The position numbers and the translations under genes are program-made. Of a stretch of 64,000 nt of DNA, positions 44,320-54,400 are shown piece after piece. The stretch covers positions 62,001 to 126,000 of the forward strand of contig NZ_PUGE01000002.1 in NCBI RefSeq assembly GCF_002967075.1, given 5' to 3'. The first letter of the stretch is position 1. Each line of letters begins with the position of its first letter. A model generated the notes under the pieces. That model had not been told where the DNA came from. It made no database searches and worked only from the letters and a program-made list of their open reading frames with translations. The stretch is from Corynebacterium sp. J010B-136. GTDB taxonomy: Bacteria > Actinomycetota > Actinomycetes > Mycobacteriales > Mycobacteriaceae.

Positions 44320-45294
44320 CTACGCGGACTCGAAGAGGGTGGTTACCGAACCATTTTCGAAGATCTCATGGATGGTGCGCGCCAATAGTGGTGCGATCGA
44401 CAGCACGGTGAGGTTGTCCCAGCCCTCGGTGGACTGCGGCAAGGTGTCGGTGGTGATAACTTCCTCAGCACCGCACTCAGACAGACGCTCGCGTGCGGGG
44501 TCAGAGAAGACGCCGTGGGTACACGCGATAACGACGGAACGTGCGCCAGCTTCACGCAGTACGCGGACCGCGCCAGCGATGGTGCCGCCGGTATCAATCA
44601 TGTCATCGAGCAAGATGCAATCCTTGCCCTCAATATCACCGACCACGCGGTTGGACACGGTCTTATTCGCTTCGGTGTTGGAGCGAGACTTGTGAACGAA
44701 TGCCAGTGGGGCATCGCCAAGCTCATGCGCCCACTTTTCTGCAACCTTGACGCGGCCTGCATCTGGGGAGACCACAACGATGTTGTCGATGGAGTACTTG
44801 GACTGAATGTACTCGGTCAAGATCGGCATGGCGTGCATGTGATCGACAGGGCCGTCGAAGAAACCCTGGATCTGGTCGGTGTGCAAGTCCACCGACACGA
44901 TGCGGTCAGCACCTGCGGTAGCCAGCAGGTCAGCCACCAGGCGAGCGGAAATAGGCTCGCGACCGAGGTGCTTCTTGTCCTGGCGAGCATATGGGTAGAA
45001 CGGCAAGATGGCCGTGATGCGCTTAGCGGAACCACGCTTGAGCGCATCAATCATGATGAGCTGCTCCATGAGCCACTTATTCAACGGCTGGGTGTGGGAC
45101 TGCAAAACAAAGCAATCTGCACCACGAACGGACTCTTCGAAGCGAATGAAGATTTCGCCATTCGCAAAGTCACGGGCGGTGGTAGGAACCAAGTCAGTGC
45201 CTAATTCCTTGGCAACTGCCTCACCCAACTCTGGGTGGGCGCGCCCGGAAAACAGCATCATATTCTTGCGGCTATCAGAAATCTTGCCGGTCAT
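44320..45294 (-). CDS. prs: Ribose-phosphate pyrophosphokinase
   Basis: Makes PRPP from ribose 5-phosphate and ATP for nucleotide, His and Trp synthesis, and in corynebacteria for decaprenylphosphoryl-arabinose. 324 residues. FSGRAHPELGEAVA (N-terminus), the DLHTDQIQGFF flexible-loop region, VVSPDAGRV (about 176) and the PRPP-binding LLDDMIDTGGTI (about 229-240) are intact. It follows glmU, the conserved glmU-prs order. Confidence 0.96.
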   Translation of the reverse strand: MTGKISDSRKNMMLFSGRAHPELGEAVAKELGTDLVPTTARDFANGEIFIRFEESVRGADCFVLQSHTQPLNKWLMEQLIMIDALKRGSAKRITAILPFYPYARQDKKHLGREPISARLVADLLATAGADRIVSVDLHTDQIQGFFDGPVDHMHAMPILTEYIQSKYSIDNIVVVSPDAGRVKVAEKWAHELGDAPLAFVHKSRSNTEANKTVSNRVVGDIEGKDCILLDDMIDTGGTIAGAVRVLREAGARSVVIACTHGVFSDPARERLSECGAEEVITTDTLPQSTEGWDNLTVLSIAPLLARTIHEIFENGSVTTLFESA

Positions 45295-45433
45295 AGCGGT
45301 CTTTGACCTTTCATTGAGTGGGGAATGCTTGACGCTTCTTTAATCAAGGAAGACCATCACCGTTGAATCCTTTGCCCGGAAGCAAGCTTAGGAATCCAAC
45401 ATTTAAGATGATGATAACTCCATTGAATCTAGA

Positions 45434-46951
45434 CTAAACGTCGCTATTTACAGAATCATCATCGGGTTTTGCGCCATCCGCACCGGCTGCTTGCTCGTTG
45501 GCTGATGAGGATTGAGCGGCGTCCGCCGCATCGGCTGCCGGGGTACCTGGGCGCTTCTTCTGCACCCACCCTTCAATATTGCGCTGCTTGCCGCCCGAGA
45601 CCGCGAGAGCTCCTGGCGGAACATCATCTTTAATAATGGTGCCCGCGCCGGAATATGCGCCGTCGCCAACGTTGACCGGAGCGATAAACATGGTGTCCGA
45701 ACCGGTGCGCACGTGGCTGCCGATGTTGGTGTGGTGCTTATTGACACCGTCATAGTTTACAAATACCGAGGACGCACCGATATTAGATTCCTCACCCACG
45801 GTGGCATCACCGATATAGGTCAGGTGCGGAACCTTAGAACCGCGGCCAATCTGCGCATTTTTAGCTTCGACGAAACCGCCAAGCTTGCCGCCTTCGCCCA
45901 AGTCCGTGCCCGGACGGATGAAGGTAAACGGTCCGACGTTAGCATCAGGGCCAATGACGGACTTTTCCCCGTGGGTGCGGATAACCTTCGCACCGCGCCC
46001 GACCTTCATATCGGTCAAGGTGGTATCTGGGCCGATGACAGCGTCATCGTCGATGTGGGTGGCGCCCCACAGCTGAGTGCCCGGGTGGATCAAAACATCG
46101 CGACCAATGGTCACATCCACACCAATCCAGGTGCTAGCTGGGTCGATGATGGTCGCACCGTTGCGCATTGCTTGCTCAACCATGCGGGCGTTAAGCTCCG
46201 CACCAGCAGCAGCTAGCTGCACGCGGTCATTAACACCTTGGAGCTCGTTGGCATCCTCGGCCACGAAAGCACCAACGCGGTGGCCAGCAGCGCGCGCAAT
46301 TTCTACGACATCGGTGATGTAGAGCTCGCCTTGAGAGTTATTGGAATCTAATTTGCCCAGCCCATCGCGCAGCACTTGGCTGTCGAATGCAAAGACGCCA
46401 GAGTTGACCTCATCAATGTCACGCTGAACATCGCTTGCATCTTTGTGCTCCACAATCGCAGTAACTTCGCCTGCATCGTTGCGCACAATGCGGCCGTAGC
46501 CAGTCGGGTCAGCAAGTTTAATGCTCAAGACCGTGACAGCGTTGCCGTTATCCACGTGTGCAGTTCGCAGCTTGTCGATGGTCTCCGCGCGCAACAAAGG
46601 CACATCCGCATTGGTGACAATGACCGTGCCTTCAAAATCTTCGATCGCAGCTAGTCCGCAGCCCACAGCATGGCCGGTGCCATTTTGTTCCGCTTGGATA
46701 GCCTGGACGACCTCGCGCTGCAAGTTATCAGCGATGGCATCAACCGCGGGGCCGACCTGGTCGCGCTGGTGACCAACAACGGCAACGATGTGCTCTGGGT
46801 TGAGATCTGCTGCTGCCTGTAGCGAGTGGTGCAGCATAGACCTGCCGCCAATTTCATGCAGGGTCTTTTGCGTCGCCGATTTCATGCGGGTGCCGGCGCC
46901 AGCTGCAAGAACAACAACTGCGCTGGAGGGGTGAGTTTGCACTAGGTTCAT
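45434..46951 (-). CDS. glmU: Bifunctional GlmU (GlcN-1-P acetyltransferase / GlcNAc-1-P uridyltransferase)
   Basis: Makes UDP-GlcNAc for peptidoglycan. 505 residues. The uridyltransferase has LAAGAGTRMKS (16-26), TLHEIGGRSML and NADVPLL. The C-terminal left-handed beta-helix has GTDLGEGGKLGGFVEAKNA, PHLTYIGDATVG and NYDGVNKHHTNIGSHV with the catalytic His. A hydrophilic Ala/Asp/Ser-rich tail of about 40 residues extends it. Followed by prs 139 nt later. Confidence 0.96.
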   Translation of the reverse strand: MNLVQTHPSSAVVVLAAGAGTRMKSATQKTLHEIGGRSMLHHSLQAAADLNPEHIVAVVGHQRDQVGPAVDAIADNLQREVVQAIQAEQNGTGHAVGCGLAAIEDFEGTVIVTNADVPLLRAETIDKLRTAHVDNGNAVTVLSIKLADPTGYGRIVRNDAGEVTAIVEHKDASDVQRDIDEVNSGVFAFDSQVLRDGLGKLDSNNSQGELYITDVVEIARAAGHRVGAFVAEDANELQGVNDRVQLAAAGAELNARMVEQAMRNGATIIDPASTWIGVDVTIGRDVLIHPGTQLWGATHIDDDAVIGPDTTLTDMKVGRGAKVIRTHGEKSVIGPDANVGPFTFIRPGTDLGEGGKLGGFVEAKNAQIGRGSKVPHLTYIGDATVGEESNIGASSVFVNYDGVNKHHTNIGSHVRTGSDTMFIAPVNVGDGAYSGAGTIIKDDVPPGALAVSGGKQRNIEGWVQKKRPGTPAADAADAAQSSSANEQAAGADGAKPDDDSVNSDV

Positions 46952-47006
46952 ACTCCTGTATGTCAGGCTTGTTTATATCTGTGTGTATCCACCGCCAATC
47001 ATAACG

Positions 47007-48287
47007 CTATGTGTTCCGCGATACCTCCGGTAGCTTCCCGGCGCGCCAGGTGCCGATGAAGCCAACGGCGGCTAAAAAGAGCAGGGCGGCTTGGTTGCCA
47101 AAGACCGCAATGACGGCGGATACGCCGCCGACCAGCAATAAGACAACGCCCATTAACGTATTAGCGGAGGCGACATACAAGGTGCGCTGATCGCCTTCGG
47201 CCATGTCCACGACATAGGTCTTACGTGCGACACGGATGCCGGTATGTACGAGGTTGATGGCGAAAAAGCCTATCGGTAACAAGTAGAAGCTGATTTGCTG
47301 CGGTAAAAATTGCGCGGATGCGACGATGAGAACCAGCAGGGCAGAGGCGATGGCGGCGCCAATCGACATCACCCGGCGTGAGGAAATATCAGAAAGCCGG
47401 CCAGAGACGACCCCGCCGAGCAGCGATGCCAGACCCGAGGCCAGCACGAAGCCAGCCAGGCCGCTTAAAGAATCATTGCCCACCGAGTGCGATAAAGCGA
47501 CGATGAAGGAAGTCGATAGTGCAGATACCAGCATCAACGAGCGCACGATGACGAAGTCACGGAATTGGGTGTCCTTAATAAAGAGCGCCCAGGTATCGCT
47601 CCACCACCGCACGCGCTCACGCGAATCAGGCTTCGCGGAGCGCTCTTTACTCGATTGACGCTCTTTCGGCTCGACGATGCCGGTAAAGATCATCGATGCC
47701 ACAGACCACGATGCTGCGCCGATGCTCAATAAAATAACGATGGCGGTGAGATTGACATCGCCAACAAAAAGCAGCAACCCACCGACAATTAGAGCTGCTA
47801 CGCCCCCGAGCGTAGTTGCGCGGCCGGTGACAACACCGCGCTTGCCTTTGGAAATGGTTTTTCCCTGAACATCCTTGCCGGTAATGGAGCACAGTGCCCG
47901 GCCGATGGATAGCACGCCCAGCAATACCAAAACGACTAGCCCAAGGGCAAGGGATTCCATGGACACTGCCGCCACGGCGATACCAAGGGCCGCGAGCGCC
48001 TGCACGATACCGCCGATGATCCACAGCTTCTTGCGTGAAGGGGAATTTAAAACCCACGGAGTTAGTGCCGCCTGCGGCAGCATGGAGCCGGACTCACGGA
48101 TAGGAACCAACAGCGCTGTCAGGGCCGCGGGTACGCCGGCGGCTTGGAACAGCCACGGCAGTACCGTCTTGGCGGCGACCAACTGATCCCCGAGATTCTG
48201 CATGCCGTTGGCGATAACAAAGCGGCGGGCATTGTGAGACTCGTGCGGGAGATTTCCCGGGGTACTGCGGGAATCAGAATCAGTCAT
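47007..48287 (-). CDS. MFS transporter
   Basis: 426 residues, about 12 hydrophobic helices with a charged central loop near residues 205-235 (KERQSSKERSAKPDSRERV). The cytoplasmic-loop motif GRLSDISSRR (about 298) is a typical MFS signature. N-terminal 20 residues are polar. Substrate unknown. Lies 55 nt upstream of glmU and 35 nt downstream of the AztD-like gene, all co-directional. Confidence 0.85.
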   Translation of the reverse strand: MTDSDSRSTPGNLPHESHNARRFVIANGMQNLGDQLVAAKTVLPWLFQAAGVPAALTALLVPIRESGSMLPQAALTPWVLNSPSRKKLWIIGGIVQALAALGIAVAAVSMESLALGLVVLVLLGVLSIGRALCSITGKDVQGKTISKGKRGVVTGRATTLGGVAALIVGGLLLFVGDVNLTAIVILLSIGAASWSVASMIFTGIVEPKERQSSKERSAKPDSRERVRWWSDTWALFIKDTQFRDFVIVRSLMLVSALSTSFIVALSHSVGNDSLSGLAGFVLASGLASLLGGVVSGRLSDISSRRVMSIGAAIASALLVLIVASAQFLPQQISFYLLPIGFFAINLVHTGIRVARKTYVVDMAEGDQRTLYVASANTLMGVVLLLVGGVSAVIAVFGNQAALLFLAAVGFIGTWRAGKLPEVSRNT

Positions 48288-48322
48288 GAGATTGTATCTT
48301 AGCCGGTGCGTAAGCCTTAGAT

Positions 48323-49621
48323 TTAGCCTTCGACACCAGTGATTTCGTTGAACTCTTTACCAACGTTTACGGATTGTTTAACCTCGCCGCTCTTGATATC
48401 AACCACGTGGATACTGTGCGCGCCGGGCTCGGTGATGAAAGCTTTCTCGCCTTGAACAAATAAGGTCGGGCGCGGCTGCTGCCACTGCGTGGGCTCCTCC
48501 CAACTTTCGGTGACAGGAATGGACTTGGTGATCTCCGCGGTTTCCGGATCGATAATTCGCAAGTTGCCATCAGTGCCCAGCACCAGGGCTTCACCATTCG
48601 GCCCGCGGCCAAGGGAGCGGAAGGAGTAGGAAGCGTCGACATCGACAAGCGAAATGGCGTCGTCGGTGTTCTTTTCAGTATTGATCAGCGCGATGCGGGT
48701 AGGCCTTTCTAATTCCGCATCCTTATCGACTTTGTAATCGGCCAGCACAACAGTGGAGTGCTCCGAACCAGCCTGGTTACCCATGCGGCCATAGTCATCG
48801 GGCGCGGTCGCTTTGGTGAATTCACCGTCCTGGTAGATGACGACACCATCTTCACATCCGAAAGTGATCGCACCGTTGCCCGCGACGGCTTCTCCATGCA
48901 CCCCAGGGCAGGTATCGATCCGCGCGGTCTCTTCGCCATCTGCATCGACGGCGACGATGGTGGAGCGCTCATCCTCGGTGCCTTCGGTGTGCACCATGCC
49001 GCCATCATCTAGGGCAACCGCAACGCCGTGGTGCGGGGTGAGCTCAAAAGTCTCATCCGCAGCGTCGGGCAGCTCTAGCTCCGTATCCTGTGAGCCGGCG
49101 GTCAGTGCCTCGTTGTCAAGCTCCTGAATGATGCCGTCGCCATCGCTAAAGAGCAGTGTGCGGCCCGCGTTGTTGACCACGTGGCCAGGCTTGTCCCCGG
49201 CAAAGACCTGCTCGGTCAACTGTGGATCGGTGGTGTAGGAGTGCGAGTGATCTCCGTGCGGCTGCGTCCATGCTCCCGCATCTAACACGCGAAATCCCTC
49301 CGGGGTGCTCACCGCGACGGTGCGCTGGTCACCTAGGGGATTGAGCCGGTTGAAGCCTTCGAGAGGAATATCGGTGATTTCCTCGAGTGTTTCAGCATCC
49401 AGGACCGTGGTGCCGCCGTCGTAGGTTGCCACGAGGCGGGCTTGCGGGCTGGTGACTTCGGCAGCAACGCTGCGAGCTTCGCTGGAGTGCTCTGCATTGG
49501 TGTTAGTTTCGCTGGAACTAACGGCAGTCTCTGCTGGCTGCGAACATGCCACCAAGGCAATGCAGGCGCTGAGCGCCAGGGGAGCAAGAACAAATCTACG
49601 TGTGGACATACGTGTGGACAC
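48323..49621 (-). CDS. AztD-like zinc-binding lipoprotein
   Basis: GTG 49621 is preferred, with AAAGGG 6 nt before it; ATG 49609 four codons in is the alternative. About 432 residues. The signal ends in LVAC (Cys26), making a lipoprotein. The remainder is a beta-propeller-like repeat protein with the His-rich motif HGDHSHSY near residue 122, plus HHG and VHGE. AztD is a periplasmic zinc chaperone for the AztABC importer; no aztABC lies in this window. The adjoining MFS gene may be a partner only by position. Confidence 0.78.
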   Translation of the reverse strand: MSTRMSTRRFVLAPLALSACIALVACSQPAETAVSSSETNTNAEHSSEARSVAAEVTSPQARLVATYDGGTTVLDAETLEEITDIPLEGFNRLNPLGDQRTVAVSTPEGFRVLDAGAWTQPHGDHSHSYTTDPQLTEQVFAGDKPGHVVNNAGRTLLFSDGDGIIQELDNEALTAGSQDTELELPDAADETFELTPHHGVAVALDDGGMVHTEGTEDERSTIVAVDADGEETARIDTCPGVHGEAVAGNGAITFGCEDGVVIYQDGEFTKATAPDDYGRMGNQAGSEHSTVVLADYKVDKDAELERPTRIALINTEKNTDDAISLVDVDASYSFRSLGRGPNGEALVLGTDGNLRIIDPETAEITKSIPVTESWEEPTQWQQPRPTLFVQGEKAFITEPGAHSIHVVDIKSGEVKQSVNVGKEFNEITGVEG

Positions 49622-49686
49622 GGGAACCCTTTCCAGGTACTTGAAAAACGTTTGCAATAAGAAGCTAGCTCGAAGTGCCATCTAAT

Positions 49687-49698
49687 GAAAAGTGTTTC
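49687..49698. promoter_or_regulatory. Inverted repeat upstream of the AztD-like gene
   Basis: GAAAAGTGTTTC (GAAA-N4-TTTC) in an AT-rich context, about 65 nt before the start. Zinc regulation by Zur would be expected for aztD; the match to a Zur box is not shown. Confidence 0.3.
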
Positions 49699-49760
49699 CA
49701 ATAATGTTTCGGGAGAATTACCCCTATTTGAAATAAAAACCCAAGCCGGGCGGGGGTGAG

Positions 49761-49766
49761 TAAAGT
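49761..49766 (+). promoter_or_regulatory. -10 element (TAAAGT), leaderless type
   Basis: TAAAGT ends 8 nt before ATG 49775. Confidence 0.45.
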
Positions 49767-49774
49767 GTGTGGGC

Positions 49775-50554
49775 ATGGAATCAGTGGACCCGACCATCGA
49801 TACGCTCTACCGCAGCCTGGATCTGATAGGTGTCGTGCTCAACGGCATCATCGGCGGCACCATCGCGCGCCAGCGCAATTTCGACATCATCGGGTTTATT
49901 TTTCTCGCGCTCTTTTCCGCCACCGCCGGCGGCATGATCCGTGACATGCTCATCAGCGATGGTCCTGCTTATGCCATTTCCGACCCGCTTTATCTGATCC
50001 TCGCATGCACCGGCGCGCTGATTGCCGCATTGATAGATCTCAAAGGCCGCGCGTGGGAGATTTTCAAAGTGCATGGCGACGCCATCATTCTGGGCGCTTG
50101 GTCAGTCACTGGCTGTGCCAAGGCGCTGGCCTATGGCATGCCGTGGATAGCGTGCATTTTTATGGGAGTGCTCACCGCAGTGGGCGGCGGCATGGTCCGC
50201 GATGTTGCTTCGGGGCAGATCCCTTCGGTCTTCGGCGGCAATCCGCTGTACGCTACGCCGGCGATCGTGGCATCCGCAGCGATGGTCGTCTTTGCCGAAA
50301 CCGGGCATGTGGGACTTGGCATGATTATCGCCCCGCTATTTGGTACTGCCTTAGCCGTGATGGCGTATTGGTTCCATTGGGTGCTGCCGCGCGGAATTGA
50401 CTACGCGCCGCTAAATTACACCGCGGCGCAAATGGCGGCCGCGGTCAAAAAGGCAGAAAGGCTCGGCTTTAAGCGCGGCAGGGCAGCGAAAGCAGACGGG
50501 TCTGATGCGTCCGGGGCCGAAGAAGACAGCGACGCGGGCAAGGATGAAAAATAA
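49775..50554 (+). CDS. Trimeric intracellular cation (TRIC) channel family protein
   Basis: 259 residues, seven hydrophobic helices arranged as two repeats of three plus one. Each repeat carries the family GG-x-x-RD motif (GGMIRDML near residue 50 and GGGMVRDVASG near 137). Prokaryotic TRIC (UPF0126/YicG) proteins form trimeric monovalent-cation channels. An acidic/basic cytoplasmic tail of about 40 residues extends the C-terminus. A terminator follows directly. Confidence 0.9.
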   Translation: MESVDPTIDTLYRSLDLIGVVLNGIIGGTIARQRNFDIIGFIFLALFSATAGGMIRDMLISDGPAYAISDPLYLILACTGALIAALIDLKGRAWEIFKVHGDAIILGAWSVTGCAKALAYGMPWIACIFMGVLTAVGGGMVRDVASGQIPSVFGGNPLYATPAIVASAAMVVFAETGHVGLGMIIAPLFGTALAVMAYWFHWVLPRGIDYAPLNYTAAQMAAAVKKAERLGFKRGRAAKADGSDASGAEEDSDAGKDEK

Positions 50555-50558
50555 AAAT

Positions 50559-50595
50559 GCAGACACCGAAGATAAACGGTGACTGCATTCTTTTT
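50559..50595 (+). terminator. Terminator after the TRIC gene
   Basis: GCAGACACCG / CGGTGACTGC (one A-A mismatch) followed by ATTCTTTTT. It ends 1-2 nt before the convergent tRNA-Gln. Confidence 0.8.
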
Positions 50596-50596
50596 G

Positions 50597-50668
50597 CTTC
50601 CCCACCAGGACTCGAACCTAGAATGACGGTACCAAAAACCGTAGTGTTGCCGATTACACCATGGGGAA
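50597..50668 (-). tRNA. tRNA-Gln (anticodon TTG)
   Basis: 72 nt. Acceptor TTCCCCA pairs perfectly with TGGGGAA; D-stem GTGT/ACAC; anticodon stem ACGGT/ACCGT with loop TTTTGGT (anticodon TTG); T-stem CTAGG/CCTGG with TTCGAGT loop; discriminator G. CCA is not encoded. Confidence 0.95.
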
Positions 50669-50829
50669 TCACGGGCGATGCTTATAGGCAGTGCGCTCGT
50701 GTACGAAAATATCGTACCTTACCGCCCGCGCGGAACTAAATTGCCCCGGCAAAGATCCCCCGATGGCAGGGTTGGTGCAGGTGTAGGCCGCCTTGCGGGG
50801 GAAGTAGGCTTCTTCGCTAAGCTGTAGCT

Positions 50830-51477
50830 ATGGCACGACAAAGGATGACTGGTAAGCAGCGTCGCGAGCAGCTGATTTCCATTGGGCGTTCGGCATTCGC
50901 GGAACAAGGATTCGATGGCACCAGCGTGGAAGATATCGCCGCACGCGCCAAGGTGTCCAAACCCGTGGTGTACGAACACTTCGGCGGAAAAGAAGGCTTG
51001 TACGCAGTCGTCGTTGACCGCGAAATGCAAGATTTGGAACGTCGCATCACCGAATCGATTTCTACCGGCAGTTGGCGCGAGCGCATCGAGCAGGCAGCGT
51101 TGGCGCTGCTAACGTACGTGGAAGAAGAAACCGACGGTTTTATGATCCTGGTGCGCGATCCCAGTTCCAAGCAGGACCGGGCTTTTTCTACCTTGCTCAA
51201 TACCGCCGTGAGCCAGGTATCTCACATTCTGGGAACCGCTTTTACCCATCGCGGCTTTGATGAAGACCTCGCGGTGCTTTATGCCCAAGCGCTCGTCGGC
51301 ATGGTCTCGATGACGGCGCAGTGGTGGTTGGATGAGCGCCAGCCGGCCAAGGAAGTAGTCGCAGCCCACGTGGTGAACTTGTGCTGGAATGGCCTTTCGA
51401 AACTAGAAACCAGTCCCAAGCTTGGGTCGCAAAAGCTTATCGATGCCCCCGCGACCCCTGATCAAACGGAAGCTTAG
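50830..51477 (+). CDS. TetR family transcriptional regulator
   Basis: 215 residues. The N-terminal HTH is typical: RREQLISIGRSAFAEQGFDG, then SVEDIAARAKVSKPVVYEHFGGKEGLY (positions about 10-55). The helical C-terminal domain contains FMILVRDPSS and TAQWWLDERQP, common in actinobacterial TetRs of unknown ligand. It lies 11 nt before mfd and may be co-transcribed. TAAGCT occurs shortly before the ATG as a possible -10. Confidence 0.9.
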   Translation: MARQRMTGKQRREQLISIGRSAFAEQGFDGTSVEDIAARAKVSKPVVYEHFGGKEGLYAVVVDREMQDLERRITESISTGSWRERIEQAALALLTYVEEETDGFMILVRDPSSKQDRAFSTLLNTAVSQVSHILGTAFTHRGFDEDLAVLYAQALVGMVSMTAQWWLDERQPAKEVVAAHVVNLCWNGLSKLETSPKLGSQKLIDAPATPDQTEA

Positions 51478-51488
51478 AAGAAATCATC

Positions 51489-54400
51489 ATGTCTAACTCT
51501 CCAGCTATGCTCGCCGGACTGCTCAAGGTAGCAGCCTCTGATCCGAAGCTGAAAGGCCTTGCTAATAACGTTGGCCAGGACAAGCTGCATATCACCGGTA
51601 TTGACCAGGCGCGCCCGTGGGCGATTGGTACGCTCGCGCATCACGCACCGGTGCTGGTGGTCACCGCTACCGGGCGTGAGGCAGAAGACCTCACGGCAGA
51701 ACTGGCAGCGATGTTGGGGCAGAAAGTCGGATACTTTCCAGCGTGGGAGACTTTGCCGCATGAGCGTTTGAGCCCGGGCGCGGATATCATCGGCAAGCGT
51801 GCGCGAATCCTGCACCAGCTAGAACACGGCCGACTCGATGTGGTCGTGACGGCCGCGCGCGGTTATTCCCAGCCGTTGCTGGAGAAAGTTACCGGCCGCG
51901 AGCCGGTTATTTTGCGCGAAGAGGGCGAATATGAGCTCGAAGATATCGTGCGTGCTTTGGAATTCCGCGCCTATTCACGCGTGGATATGGTGGCCAAGCG
52001 TGGCGAATTCGCGGTGCGTGGCGGCATCATTGATATTTTCCCCACCACCTTGGACTATCCGGTCCGCGTGGAATTTTGGGGCGATGAGGTCACCGATATT
52101 CGTCAGTTCTCCATCGCTGACCAGCGCACTATTCCCGAAATCGAAGTCGGCTCTGTGGAGGTTTTCCCGGCGCGTGAGCTGCCGATTACCGAAGACATCG
52201 CCAAGCGTGCGGATGTCCTAGCCACTAAGCATCCTGGCAATCCTGCTCTCGTTGAATTGTTGAGCAAGGTTGGCCAGCGCATCCCAGCTGAGGGGATGGA
52301 AGCGCTGTTGCCGGTGCTTTCCGATGCTAAAATGGTGCCCCTAGCTGCTTTTATGCCCGAAGGTACCCACGTCGTCCTGATTGCGCCGGAGAAAATCCGC
52401 ACCCGAATTGCTGACCTAGAATCCACCGACGCCGAATTCATGGCGGCCGGTTGGGAAGCCGCGGCGATGGGCGCAGATGGCCCGCTTGCCACCAAGGGTT
52501 TGGATACCGAAGCTTCGAGCTACCGCTCTTATGAATCTTTGGAAGCCTCCTGCGAAAAGGCCGGCCTGCCACAGTGGACTTTTGCGCCGACGGGGATGTT
52601 TATCGCCGATGAGGCTGATACGCTGCCGCTGGACTTTGAACCTGGTCCGGCCCCGCGCGGAGACATCAAAGAAATCGATGCGATGATGGCGCAACTGCTC
52701 GCGCACACCCAAGCCGGTGGGCGCGCTGCTTTCATCGCGCCTGCGCAAGGCGCCATCAAGCGCATGGTCGAACGCTTTGCTGAAAAGGGAATCCCCACCA
52801 AGGTTGCAACCCCGGGCTGGCAACCGTCGCCGGGAGAAGTCACCCTCTATCAGGCGCTTAGCCATGCGGGCCTCGTCTTTCCGAAGGTGCGCAAGCACAC
52901 CGACGCTGCTGCGCTGCCGCTCGTTGTTGTCACCGAAACCGACCTGACTGGTAACCGCGTTGGCGATATCGCAGGTGCTAAGCGTCGGCCAGCCAAACGC
53001 CGCAACCGCGTTGATCCTTTGGCGCTGAAGCAGGGCGATTTCGTTGTGCACGAAACTCACGGCATCGGCAAGTTCTTAAAGATGGCGGAGCGCACCATCC
53101 AATCCGGTGATGAATCCTCGCGCCGCGAATACATCGTGCTCGAATACGCGCCCTCCAAGCGTGGCCAGCCCGCGGACCAGCTGTGGGTGCCCATGGATTC
53201 ATTGGACATGCTGTCCAAATACACCGGCGGCGAGTCTCCACACCTGTCGAAGATGGGTGGCTCGGACTGGAAGAACACCAAAAAGAAGGCGCGCGCTGCG
53301 GTGCGCGAAATCGCCGGCGAGCTGGTGGAACTCTACGCCAAACGCCAAGCCTCCCCAGGGCATCAATTCCCGCCGGATACTCCATGGCAAATGGAGATGG
53401 AAGATAACTTCCCTTATGTGGAGACCGAAGACCAGATGATGGCTATCGATGCGGTCAAGCATGACATGGAATCCCAGGTTCCCATGGACCGCGTCATCGT
53501 TGGCGATGTCGGCTACGGCAAAACCGAAGTCGCCGTGCGCGCTGCCTTCAAGGCCGTCCAGGACGGCAAACAGGTCGCGGTCTTGGTCCCAACGACTCTG
53601 CTGGCGCAGCAGCACTATGACACTTTCGCCGAGCGCATGGGCGGATTCCCCGTCGAGATCCGCGTGCTGTCACGCTTTACCTCCACCAAGGATTCCAAAG
53701 AAATCATCAAGCAGCTTGCAACCGGTGAAGTCGACGTGGTCATCGGCACGCACCGCCTGCTACAAACCGGTGTGCACTGGAAAAACCTCGGGCTGATTGT
53801 CGTCGATGAGGAGCAGCGCTTCGGCGTGGAGCACAAAGAGCACATCAAGGCGCTGAAAGCATCCGTTGACGTGTTGACCATGTCCGCGACCCCGATTCCG
53901 CGCACCCTCGAGATGTCCATGGCGGGAATTCGTGAGATGTCCACCATCCTCACCCCGCCGGAAGACCGCCACCCCGTGCTGACCTATGTCGGTGCCTATG
54001 AAGACAAGCAGGTTGCTGCGGCAATCCGCCGTGAGCTGTTGCGCGACGGCCAAACCTTCTTCATTCACAACAAGGTCTCCGACATTGAAAAGAAGGCTCG
54101 CGAACTACGCGACCTCGTCCCCGAAGCGCGCGTGGTGGTCGCGCATGGGCAGATGAATGAGGAATTGCTGGAAAAGACCGTGCAGGGATTCTGGGACCGC
54201 GAATATGACGTGCTGGTGTGTACCACCATTGTCGAAACCGGCCTGGATATCTCCAATGCGAACACCCTCATCGTGGAAAACGCACACCACATGGGTCTTA
54301 GCCAACTGCACCAGCTGCGCGGACGCGTCGGCCGCTCGCGCGAGCGCGGCTATGCCTATTTCTTGTACCCCAAGGGCGCGACCTTGACCGAGACCAGCTA

